DNA from: Candidatus Lachnoclostridium avicola
GTDB lineage: Bacteria > Bacillota > Clostridia > Lachnospirales > Lachnospiraceae
Direction: 5' to 3'
Assembly (NCBI GenBank): GCA_019114465.1
Contig: DXFM01000027.1
Coordinates: forward strand, 62,001 to 126,000
Length of the DNA: 64,000 bases
Part shown: positions 55,419 through 62,227 of the stretch, piece by piece
Position numbering within the stretch: position 1 is the first letter of the stretch
Layout of the letters: each line of letters begins with the position of its first letter
Made by a program: the position numbers and the translations under genes
The notes under the pieces: model-generated
Told to the model about the DNA's origin: nothing
What the model saw: only the letters and a program-made list of their open reading frames with translations
The model's database searches: none

Positions 55419-56723
55419 ATGGATTATGTGAAGAGAAACCACCAGATTGCCAACAGTTATTACAATCTGGGACTGGAGAAGGCACAGATCCGGGACCTGT
55501 CGGGAGCGGCGGAGTGCCTGAAAAAGAGCCTTCATTTCAACAAATACCAGACAGACGCCAGAAATCTTCTGGGTCTGATCTACTATGAGATGGGAGAGGT
55601 GGCGGACGCCATCGTCCAGTGGGTCATCAGCTTAAACCTTCAGCCGGAGGACAACCGCTGCGACTATTATCTGGACGAGATCCAGAGAAAGCCGGGAAGG
55701 CTGGAGATGGCCAGCCAGACGGTAAAAAAATACAATCAGGCTCTGTGGTACGCCCAGACGGAGGCCTACGACCTGGCTATCCTTCAGCTGGCGGCCGCGG
55801 TGGAGGAAAACGACCACTATGTGAAGGCCCAGCTGCTGCTGGCCCTGCTCTACATTTCCCAGGAGAACTACACCAGGGCCGGAAAGGCCCTGCGGCGGGT
55901 GCTCCAGATCGACCGGAGCAATCAGAAGGCCCTGTGGTACATGTCTATTGTGAAGGAGAAAACGGGGCGGGCGGAGGTGGAGCGCCAGCGGATGGACAAC
56001 GCCTTCTCCCACACTAAACTGGAGGATGACAACATCATTCTGCCGCCCACCTACAAGGAGAGCACCGGCGGCCAGGTGGTGTTAAACATTCTCATCGGCG
56101 TGGTGCTGGGGGTGGCGGCCTTCATGACCCTGGTGATGCCGTCCATCGAGGAGCGGCTCAACAGCGAGCACAATCAGGAGATCATCAGCTACAGCGAGCA
56201 GTTAAGCCAGAGCAATATCCGCATCGATCAGCTGGAGGCCCAGCTGGCCCAGGCGGAGGGAGACAGGGACAGCGCCGAGGCGTCCCTGAATTCGGTGGTG
56301 AGCGACAGCGGCGGAACTATCAGCCAGTACGCGTCCCTGGCCCGGATCCTCCAGGCCTACCGGGACGATGATTTCCGGACGGCGGCCCAGATCTACGCCG
56401 GATTGAATACATCCCTGATCACAGATCCCAACCTGCAGCCCATTCTGGAGGAAATCCAGGGGGATATGGCGGACCGGGGCTGGCAGGTTCTGGATGAGCT
56501 GGGAGACGCGGCGGTGGGCTCCGGGGATTACGCCGGAGCAGTTACCTACTACGACGCCAGCCTGCGCCTCAACGGGGATAATCCCGGGGTGATGTACGAC
56601 AAGGCGGCAGCCCTTCAGGCCCAGGGCCAGGAGGAAGCGGCGGACGACCTGTTTGATCAGATTATAGAGAATTATCCGGACACGGACTACGCTGCCATGT
56701 CCAGGGAACAGAGAGGATACTGA
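55419..56723 (+). CDS. Membrane-anchored TPR protein
   Basis: A 434-residue protein. Two or three tetratricopeptide repeats lie within residues 1-190 (NSYYNLGLEKAQIRDLSGAA and QALWYAQTEAYDLAILQLAA are starts). A single helix at about 218-238 (LNILIGVVLGVAAFMTLVMP) is followed by a coiled coil (IISYSEQLSQSNIRIDQLEA) and further repeats to the end. A type II orientation would put the N-terminal repeats inside and the rest outside. Function unknown; it may scaffold cell-envelope or spore proteins. Confidence 0.8.
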   Translation: MDYVKRNHQIANSYYNLGLEKAQIRDLSGAAECLKKSLHFNKYQTDARNLLGLIYYEMGEVADAIVQWVISLNLQPEDNRCDYYLDEIQRKPGRLEMASQTVKKYNQALWYAQTEAYDLAILQLAAAVEENDHYVKAQLLLALLYISQENYTRAGKALRRVLQIDRSNQKALWYMSIVKEKTGRAEVERQRMDNAFSHTKLEDDNIILPPTYKESTGGQVVLNILIGVVLGVAAFMTLVMPSIEERLNSEHNQEIISYSEQLSQSNIRIDQLEAQLAQAEGDRDSAEASLNSVVSDSGGTISQYASLARILQAYRDDDFRTAAQIYAGLNTSLITDPNLQPILEEIQGDMADRGWQVLDELGDAAVGSGDYAGAVTYYDASLRLNGDNPGVMYDKAAALQAQGQEEAADDLFDQIIENYPDTDYAAMSREQRGY

Positions 56724-56793
56724 CGCCGGAACCGGGCGGAGGAACGCTGCCGCCCGGGCGGCCGGACAGAAAAAATTTCACACAGAGATACAG

Positions 56794-56828
56794 AAGAGAC
56801 ATGAACCGGAGACGGGGCATGTCTCTTT
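56794..56828 (+). terminator. Weak terminator-like hairpin before spoIIAA
   Basis: AAGAGACATG pairs exactly with CATGTCTCTT around a 14-base loop, followed by only TTGC. It may separate the TPR gene from the sporulation operon. No sigma-H promoter or Spo0A box was recognised in this gap. Confidence 0.4.
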
Positions 56829-56888
56829 GCGTTATGGGCCCGCCTGGGAGGCGGGAAGGCTAGGAAAACGGGAAAGGAGCTGTGTGTT

Positions 56889-57230
56889 ATGTCCAATGAT
56901 ACATTTACCTATGAGGCCAGGGGGCAGATTCTGATCATCCATCTCCCAAAGGAGCTGGATCACCACAACTGCCGGAATCTGCGGTATGAGACCGATCTGC
57001 TGCTGGCGGAAAACTACATCAACAAGGTGATCTTTGATTTCTCCAAAACGGAATTTATGGATTCCTCCGGCATCGGGGTGCTGCTGAACCGGTATAAGCA
57101 GATGGCGGGCAGCGGGGGAAAAGTGGCCATCTGCGGGGCGGGAGCCCAGGTAAAGAGGATTCTGTCCATGGGCGGCGTCTGCCGCCTGATCAAAAATTTT
57201 GATACGAAAGAGGCCGCGATCGCGGACTAG
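56889..57230 (+). CDS. spoIIAA: Anti-sigma F factor antagonist
   Basis: A 113-residue STAS-domain protein. It has the phosphorylatable serine in FMDSSGIGVLLNRYKQMA (S at about 58). Dephosphorylated SpoIIAA binds SpoIIAB and frees sigma F in the forespore. First gene of the spoIIA block. RBS AAAGGAG. Confidence 0.95.
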   Translation: MSNDTFTYEARGQILIIHLPKELDHHNCRNLRYETDLLLAENYINKVIFDFSKTEFMDSSGIGVLLNRYKQMAGSGGKVAICGAGAQVKRILSMGGVCRLIKNFDTKEAAIAD

Positions 57231-57244
57231 GAAGGAGGAGCCAG

Positions 57245-57676
57245 GTGGAACAGGGCAGGAGAGAGGAAATGAGGCTGGAGATGGACAGCCTGTCGGAGAA
57301 TGAGGAGTTTGCCCGGGTGGTGGTGGCGGTGTTTCTCAGCCGATTAAATCCCACCCTGGAGGAGATCGACGACGTGAAGACGGCGGTCTCCGAAGCAGTG
57401 ACCAACGCGGTGATCCACGGCTACGGGGGAGGCGTGGGAAAGATCCGGATCCTGGCGGCCGCGGAGGACAGGGAGTTTACGGTGGAGATCAGCGACCGGG
57501 GAGCCGGAATCGCCGATGTGAAAAAGGCCATGGAGCCCATGTTCACCACAGATCCGTCGGGAGAGCGGTCCGGCATGGGATTTTCCTTTATGGAGGCGTT
57601 TATGGACCAGGTGGAGGTGATCTCCGCCCCCGGACAGGGCACAAAGGTGATCATGAAGAAGCGGATCGGAGCGTGA
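57245..57676 (+). CDS. spoIIAB: Anti-sigma F factor, serine kinase
   Basis: A 143-residue GHKL kinase that holds sigma F and phosphorylates SpoIIAA. N-box AVSEAVTNAVIHGY, G1 box ISDRGAGIADV and G2 box SGMGFSFMEAF. The GTG at 57245 behind AGGAGG is taken as the start; an ATG at 57269 (MRLEMDS) is the alternative and fits the family start less well. Fourteen bases follow spoIIAA. Confidence 0.95.
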   Translation: MEQGRREEMRLEMDSLSENEEFARVVVAVFLSRLNPTLEEIDDVKTAVSEAVTNAVIHGYGGGVGKIRILAAAEDREFTVEISDRGAGIADVKKAMEPMFTTDPSGERSGMGFSFMEAFMDQVEVISAPGQGTKVIMKKRIGA

Positions 57677-57680
57677 CCCT

Positions 57681-58394
57681 ATGGATGAGACCATGAGATT
57701 GATTCAAATGGCTCACGAGGGAGATAAAGCGGCCAGAGATCAGCTGGTTGAAGACAACGTCGGCCTGGTCTGGAGCATTGTCCGCCGGTTTGCCGGCAGA
57801 GGACATGAGCTGGAGGATCTGTTTCAGATCGGAAGCATCGGACTGCTGAAGGCCATCGACAAATTTGATTTATCCTATGACGTCCGGTTTTCCACCTACG
57901 CGGTGCCCATGATCACCGGGGAGATCAAGCGGTTTCTCCGGGACGACGGGCTGATTAAGGTGAGCCGGTCGGTGAAGGAGCTGGGAATGAAGGTGGGGGC
58001 GGCCAGGGAGAGCCTGTCCGGATCCCTGGGAAGGGAGCCGACCATTGAGGAGATCGCCGGGGAACTGAAGGTGAGCCGGGAGGAAGTGGCGGCGTCCCTG
58101 GAAGCGGGGGCGGAGGTGGAATCTCTGTACCGGCCTTTTGGAAAAAACGACGGGCAGGAGCTGTGCCTGATGGACCGGCTGGAGGAGAAGGAGGACGCGG
58201 AGGAGACTCTGTTAAACCGCATGGTGCTGCGGGAACTGATCTCGGAGCTGGGGCCGAAGGAGCGGGAGATCATTATCCGCCGGTATTTCTGCAACCAGAC
58301 CCAGAGCGTCATCGCGGCGGATCTGGACATTTCCCAGGTCCAGGTGTCCCGGCTGGAGAAAAAGATCCTGAGGCAGATGAGGGAAAAACTGTAA
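57681..58394 (+). CDS. sigF: RNA polymerase sporulation sigma factor F
   Basis: A 237-residue sigma-70-type factor, the first forespore-specific sigma. Region 2: LVEDNVGLVWSIVRRFAGRG, DLFQIGSIGLLKAIDKFD and FSTYAVPMITGEIKRFLRDD. Region 4: LGPKEREIIIRRYFCNQTQS and DISQVQVSRLEKKI. The start follows spoIIAB by four bases. Its tail is followed by a sigma-G-type promoter. Confidence 0.96.
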   Translation: MDETMRLIQMAHEGDKAARDQLVEDNVGLVWSIVRRFAGRGHELEDLFQIGSIGLLKAIDKFDLSYDVRFSTYAVPMITGEIKRFLRDDGLIKVSRSVKELGMKVGAARESLSGSLGREPTIEEIAGELKVSREEVAASLEAGAEVESLYRPFGKNDGQELCLMDRLEEKEDAEETLLNRMVLRELISELGPKEREIIIRRYFCNQTQSVIAADLDISQVQVSRLEKKILRQMREKL

Positions 58395-58404
58395 AAAATC
58401 TGAA

Positions 58405-58433
58405 GTATAAAGCGGCAATCCCAATCCATACTA
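58405..58433 (+). promoter_or_regulatory. Sigma-G/forespore-type promoter of the spoVA operon
   Basis: GTATA (58405-58409), 17 bases, CATACTA (58427-58433). This is the arrangement expected for sigma G or F promoters (GHATR and CATNHTA), just after the sigF stop codon and 23 bases before the small membrane ORF. Confidence 0.7.
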
Positions 58434-58456
58434 CTCATAGAAAGGATGTGAGGTGT

Positions 58457-58612
58457 ATGGAAACCTGGAGACAGAAGGCTGGGATCGCCGCTTTATTCGC
58501 GTGTCTGCTTCTGACGGCGGCGGCTCTGTGCTACTGCCTGTTCGGCTTCTCCGCGGGAAGCGGGGAGATGGAGGGAACTTTTGTGGAAGCGGCGGAGGTG
58601 ATGAGGGCTTGA
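58457..58612 (+). CDS. Small membrane peptide (51 aa) at the head of the spoVA operon
   Basis: A 51-codon ORF between sigF and spoVAA behind AGGATGTGAGG. Residues 9-33 are a hydrophobic helix (IAALFACLLLTAAALCYCLF), followed by an acidic tail GEMEGTFVEAAEVM. It could be a signal peptide or single-span membrane protein. It overlaps the TTG start of spoVAA by four bases (TTGA). I know no annotated family for it; position suggests a forespore role. Confidence 0.6.
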   Translation: METWRQKAGIAALFACLLLTAAALCYCLFGFSAGSGEMEGTFVEAAEVMRA

Positions 58613-59238
58613 AGGAGACGGAGGTGTATTTAAACGTCCGGGAGATCTCGGAGGTCCATGAGAAAAAAGTGCAGCTGAAGGATGTGGCCCAGCTGTGGTG
58701 CAGCGATCCGGCAGCCGTGGCCCGCTTAAACGCCCTGACCATCAAGACCATCCGGAAGGACCGGGATTTCCGGTATGTGGAGAGCGTTCTGGATCTGCTG
58801 CCCCTGATTCGGAACGCCGTTCCCTCCGCCCAGGTCACCATCGTGGGGCAGGTGAACTACATCATTGATTATCATAGGCCGAAGAAAGAAAACTATGCCT
58901 GGGAATGGCTGAAAACAGGCTTCGTGTGCCTGGTCTGCTTTTTCGGGGCGGCCTTTGCCATTATGACCTTCAACAACGACGTGGACGTGACAAAGGTGTT
59001 TCAGGAGATCTACTACGTGGTGACCGGCCGGGAGTCTGACGGCTTCACCATCCTGGAGCTGTCCTATTCCCTGGGGCTGGCGGCGGGCATCATCGGCTTT
59101 TTCAATCATTTTTCCAAGTGGAAGATCAACACGGATCCCACTCCCCTGGAGGTGGAGATGCGGCTGTACGAGGACAACATCAGCAAGACGCTGATCCAGA
59201 ACGCGGACAGGAAGGAGTCAGGGATCGATGTCACTTGA
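58609..59238 (+). CDS. spoVAA: Stage V sporulation protein AA
   Basis: A 209-residue membrane protein. The N-terminal domain starts VYLNVREISEVHEKKVQLKD, and residues 105-170 hold two or three helices (FVCLVCFFGAAFAIMTFNND). SpoVA proteins form the forespore channel for dipicolinic acid. The TTG at 58609 is chosen: no ATG lies near in this frame, and the region after it begins the conserved domain. GGAGG is 10 bases upstream. It overlaps spoVAB by 11 bases. Confidence 0.85.
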   Translation: MKETEVYLNVREISEVHEKKVQLKDVAQLWCSDPAAVARLNALTIKTIRKDRDFRYVESVLDLLPLIRNAVPSAQVTIVGQVNYIIDYHRPKKENYAWEWLKTGFVCLVCFFGAAFAIMTFNNDVDVTKVFQEIYYVVTGRESDGFTILELSYSLGLAAGIIGFFNHFSKWKINTDPTPLEVEMRLYEDNISKTLIQNADRKESGIDVT

Positions 59239-59665
59239 GAACCTGTTTCTGGCTTTCGCCGGCTTTTCCGCCGGGGGAGTGATCGCGGCGGGGGTGTTCG
59301 CCTTTCTGGCCATCATCGGCGTATTCCCCAGGCTGATCGGGAAGACGGGGACGAAGCGCCGGGTCTTCCTCTACGAGACGGTGCTGGTGACGGGAGGGAT
59401 CCTGGGAAATATCAGCGACCTTCTGGAGATCCCCCTGGGACTGGGAATCGGAGCCGTCAGCCAGATCCTTCTGGGGCTGTTCGGCCTGTCGGTGGGGATC
59501 TTTGTGGGCTGCCTGGTCATGTCCCTGGCGGAGACCCTAAAGGCCCTCCCCACCATCAGCCGCCGGATCCGGCTGGCCGTGGGACTCCAGTATGTGATCC
59601 TGGCCATCGCCCTGGGAAAGCTGGCCGGGTCCCTGGTCTATTTTGTAAAACGATTCGGCGGATAG
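59228..59665 (+). CDS. spoVAB: Stage V sporulation protein AB
   Basis: A 145-residue membrane protein with four or five helices (AFAGFSAGGVIAAGVFAFLA start; KRRVFLYETVLVTGGILGN). The typical SpoVAB length and order behind spoVAA support the name. RBS AGGAAGGAG. Confidence 0.9.
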   Translation: MSLENLFLAFAGFSAGGVIAAGVFAFLAIIGVFPRLIGKTGTKRRVFLYETVLVTGGILGNISDLLEIPLGLGIGAVSQILLGLFGLSVGIFVGCLVMSLAETLKALPTISRRIRLAVGLQYVILAIALGKLAGSLVYFVKRFGG

Positions 59666-59684
59666 GGCCGGGAAAGGAGAGACA

Positions 59685-60140
59685 ATGGAAGTCAATAAGA
59701 AGCTCTACGAGAGCTATGTAAAGGAGATTACCCCGGTCCACAGCAAGGGAATCAACATGCTGTGGGCGTTTCTGGTGGGCGGGCTGATCTGCGTTCTGGG
59801 ACAGGCGGTGATCAATGCGCTGACTGCGGCGGGGATGGAGAAGGAAGCGGCCATGGCCTGGGCCCAGCTCTTTCTCATCGGCCTGAGCATTCTGCTCACC
59901 GGCCTGAACATCTTTCCGAAGATCACCAAATTTGCCGGGGCCGGCACTCTGGTCCCCATCACCGGCTTTGCCAATTCCGTGGTGGCTCCCATGCTGGAGT
60001 ACAAGGTGGAGGGACAGGTGTTCGGCATCGGGGTGAAGGCCTTCACCATCTCCGGACCGGTGATCCTGTACGGAATTTTGAGCACCTGGATTCTGGGAAT
60101 CCTGGCCTACGTGCTGGGCCTGTGGAATCTGGGATGGTAG
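59685..60140 (+). CDS. spoVAC: Stage V sporulation protein AC
   Basis: A 151-residue membrane protein with four helices. NMLWAFLVGGLICVLGQAVI and TLVPITGFANSVVAPMLEYK are conserved in SpoVAC, which is a mechanosensitive channel component for dipicolinate. RBS AAAGGAGAG. Confidence 0.94.
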   Translation: MEVNKKLYESYVKEITPVHSKGINMLWAFLVGGLICVLGQAVINALTAAGMEKEAAMAWAQLFLIGLSILLTGLNIFPKITKFAGAGTLVPITGFANSVVAPMLEYKVEGQVFGIGVKAFTISGPVILYGILSTWILGILAYVLGLWNLGW

Positions 60141-60158
60141 GAAAGGGGGAGAAGAAAA

Positions 60159-61250
60159 ATGAGACGAGGAAGAGCCAGCCTGGAGTTTGAGCGCCCGCCG
60201 GTGATCGAGTCCTCCGCCTCCGTGGTGGGGCAGAAGGAGGGGGAAGGTCCCCTGGGAAAAGCCTTTGACCGTGTGGAACGGGATCCCATGCTGGGAAAAA
60301 AGACCTGGGAGGAGGCAGAGAGCGCCATGCAGGAGGAGGCCTGCCGCCTGGCCCTGGAGAAGGGAGGCATCCGGCCGGAGGAGGTCCGGTACTTATTTGC
60401 GGGAGATCTGCTGGGACAGCTCATCGCCACCTCCTTCGGGGTGGCGGATCTGGAAATTCCCCTGTTCGGCCTCTACGGGGCCTGCTCCACCATCGGGGAG
60501 GCCCTGAGCTTAAGCGCCATGACTGTGGCGGCAGGCTACGGGGAGCGGGTGCTGGCGGTGGCGTCCAGCCACTTTGCCACGGCGGAGAAGCAGTTCCGCT
60601 TTCCCCTGGCCTATGGAAACCAGCGCCCCTATTCCGCCACCTGGACGGTGACCGGCAGCGGAGCCTTTGCGGTGTCGGATCGGGAGACCTTTCTGGAAAA
60701 GAGACGGGAGACCCGGAAGATGGGAGCGGACCGGTCTGCGGCGGAGGAAGGCCTGGCGGTGATCACCGGGGTCACCGTGGGCAAGATCGCCGACATCGGG
60801 GCGAAGGATTCCATGAATATGGGAGCCGCCATGGCTCCGGCGGCCTACAGCACCATTTCCAGAAACTTTATGGATTTTCAGGTGGATGAGAGCCACTATG
60901 ACCGGATCATCACGGGAGATCTGGGAGAGGTGGGGCGGACGGTGCTGCTGGATTTTATGGCGGCGGGGGGCCATGACCTGTCAAAGGTCCATATGGACTG
61001 CGGCATGGAGATCTACGACAGCAGCTCCCAGGACACCCACGCCGGGGGAAGCGGCTGCGGCTGCTCGGCGGTGACTCTGTCCGCCTGTATTCTGGAAAAG
61101 GTGCGGTCGGGAGAGTGGAAGCGGGTGCTCTTTGTGCCCACCGGCGCCCTGCTCTCCCCGGTCAGCTTTAACGAGGGACAGTCGATTCCGGGAATCGCCC
61201 ACGGCGTGGTCATTGAGCATCGGAGCGGGAAAGAAAGCCAGGAGGGATGA
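60159..61250 (+). CDS. spoVAD: Stage V sporulation protein AD
   Basis: A 363-residue thiolase-fold protein that binds dipicolinic acid. GACSTIGEALSLSAMTVAAG keeps the position of the thiolase cysteine, and HAGGSGCGCSAVTLSACILE lies near the end. It is longer than the Bacillus protein by about 25 residues. It is peripheral on the inner forespore membrane with SpoVAC and SpoVAE. Confidence 0.94.
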   Translation: MRRGRASLEFERPPVIESSASVVGQKEGEGPLGKAFDRVERDPMLGKKTWEEAESAMQEEACRLALEKGGIRPEEVRYLFAGDLLGQLIATSFGVADLEIPLFGLYGACSTIGEALSLSAMTVAAGYGERVLAVASSHFATAEKQFRFPLAYGNQRPYSATWTVTGSGAFAVSDRETFLEKRRETRKMGADRSAAEEGLAVITGVTVGKIADIGAKDSMNMGAAMAPAAYSTISRNFMDFQVDESHYDRIITGDLGEVGRTVLLDFMAAGGHDLSKVHMDCGMEIYDSSSQDTHAGGSGCGCSAVTLSACILEKVRSGEWKRVLFVPTGALLSPVSFNEGQSIPGIAHGVVIEHRSGKESQEG

Positions 61251-61253
61251 GAG

Positions 61254-61610
61254 ATGGATTATGTGAAAGCGTTTGTGACAGGAGGGCTGATCTGCCTGGT
61301 GGTGCAGGCGGTTATGGACAACACGAAGCTGATGCCCGGCCGGATCATGGTGGGCCTGGTGGTGACCGGCGGGATTCTGGGATTTTTGGGGATCTATGAG
61401 CCCTTCGCCCAGTGGGCCGGCGCCGGGGCCAGCGTTCCCCTTCTGGGATTTGGAAATTCTCTCTGGAAGGGTGTGAAGGAGGGAATGGCGGAGGAAGGTC
61501 TCCTGGGCCTGTTCAAGGGCGGATTCACCGCTACGGCGGGGGGAATCTGCGGGGCCCTGGTGTTCGCCTATCTGGCCGCCCTTATCTTCAAGCCGAAGAT
61601 GAAAGACTGA
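61254..61610 (+). CDS. spoVAE: Stage V sporulation protein AE
   Basis: A 118-residue membrane protein of three or four helices (YVKAFVTGGLICLVVQAVMD and GAGASVPLLGFGNSLWKGVK). It starts three bases after spoVAD. Last gene of the spoVA run; there is no spoVAF. Confidence 0.93.
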   Translation: MDYVKAFVTGGLICLVVQAVMDNTKLMPGRIMVGLVVTGGILGFLGIYEPFAQWAGAGASVPLLGFGNSLWKGVKEGMAEEGLLGLFKGGFTATAGGICGALVFAYLAALIFKPKMKD

Positions 61611-61615
61611 CATGG

Positions 61616-61663
61616 AAAAAGCCGCCGGCGGGAAATTCAGGATTTCCCGCCCGACGGCTTTTT
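61616..61663. terminator. Bidirectional terminator overlapping the end of the NimA-like gene
   Basis: AAAAAGCCGCCGGCGGGAAAT and its near-perfect complement ATTTCCCGCCCGACGGCTTTTT (parts shown) form the stem. On the plus strand the U-run ends the spoVA operon. On the minus strand the last codons and stop (61637) of the convergent gene lie in the hairpin. Confidence 0.85.
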
Positions 61664-62143
61664 CTGTTTTACCAGCTCGATGGCCTCTTTCCCCGTCATG
61701 TGCTCCGGCGTGATCTCCACGATGCACACACGGTTTAACTGTCCGCTGATCTCCTCCTCCCGTCCGCTCTGTCCGGGGGAATACTTGTCCGCCAGAAGCT
61801 CCAGGGCCGCCCGCTTTTCCCCTGCGTCCTCCAGAATCCTGGCCCGGCCGAAGAGGATGACGCTGCGGAAAAAGGTGGTGAATTTTTCCGGGTGGATTTC
61901 GTCCTGGTCAATGACGCAGAAGGATACCCGGTCATCGGCGGAGATGGCGTCCAGCTTGTGGCCGGAGCCGGCGCAGTGGAAATAGAGCCTGCCCTCCGCA
62001 TATACATAACTCAAGGGGACGGCGTAGGGATATCCCCCGTCTCCTGTGACGGCCAGAACTCCCGCGGTGGCCGTCTTCAAAATCTTCTCACAGTCTGCCT
62101 GGGATAAAGCCTGGCGGCTGCGTCTCATTTCCCGAAATGTCAT
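61637..62143 (-). CDS. Pyridoxamine 5'-phosphate oxidase-family flavoprotein (NimA-like)
   Basis: A 168-residue split-barrel flavin-binding protein. It has LAVTGDGGYPYAVPLSYVYA, then YFHCAGSGHKLDAISADDRV and SVILFGRARILED. These match the NimA-like subgroup seen in many anaerobes; 5-nitroimidazole resistance is only one function. ATGs at 62149 and 62143 are possible; GGGAGG fits 62143 better. Its end overlaps a terminator. Confidence 0.85.
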   Translation of the reverse strand: MTFREMRRSRQALSQADCEKILKTATAGVLAVTGDGGYPYAVPLSYVYAEGRLYFHCAGSGHKLDAISADDRVSFCVIDQDEIHPEKFTTFFRSVILFGRARILEDAGEKRAALELLADKYSPGQSGREEEISGQLNRVCIVEITPEHMTGKEAIELVKQKKPSGGKS

Positions 62144-62227
62144 AATCATGATCCTCCCTGATGTGAAATCTCATGGGGTGTGAACTCTTATGGGTCCCGC
62201 GCCGGCGTCAGCCGGCGGCCCCGCGGC

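Noticed and set aside
62195..62227. Terminator for the PBP gene on the minus strand
   Set aside because: GCCGGC hairpin but no U-run on either side.
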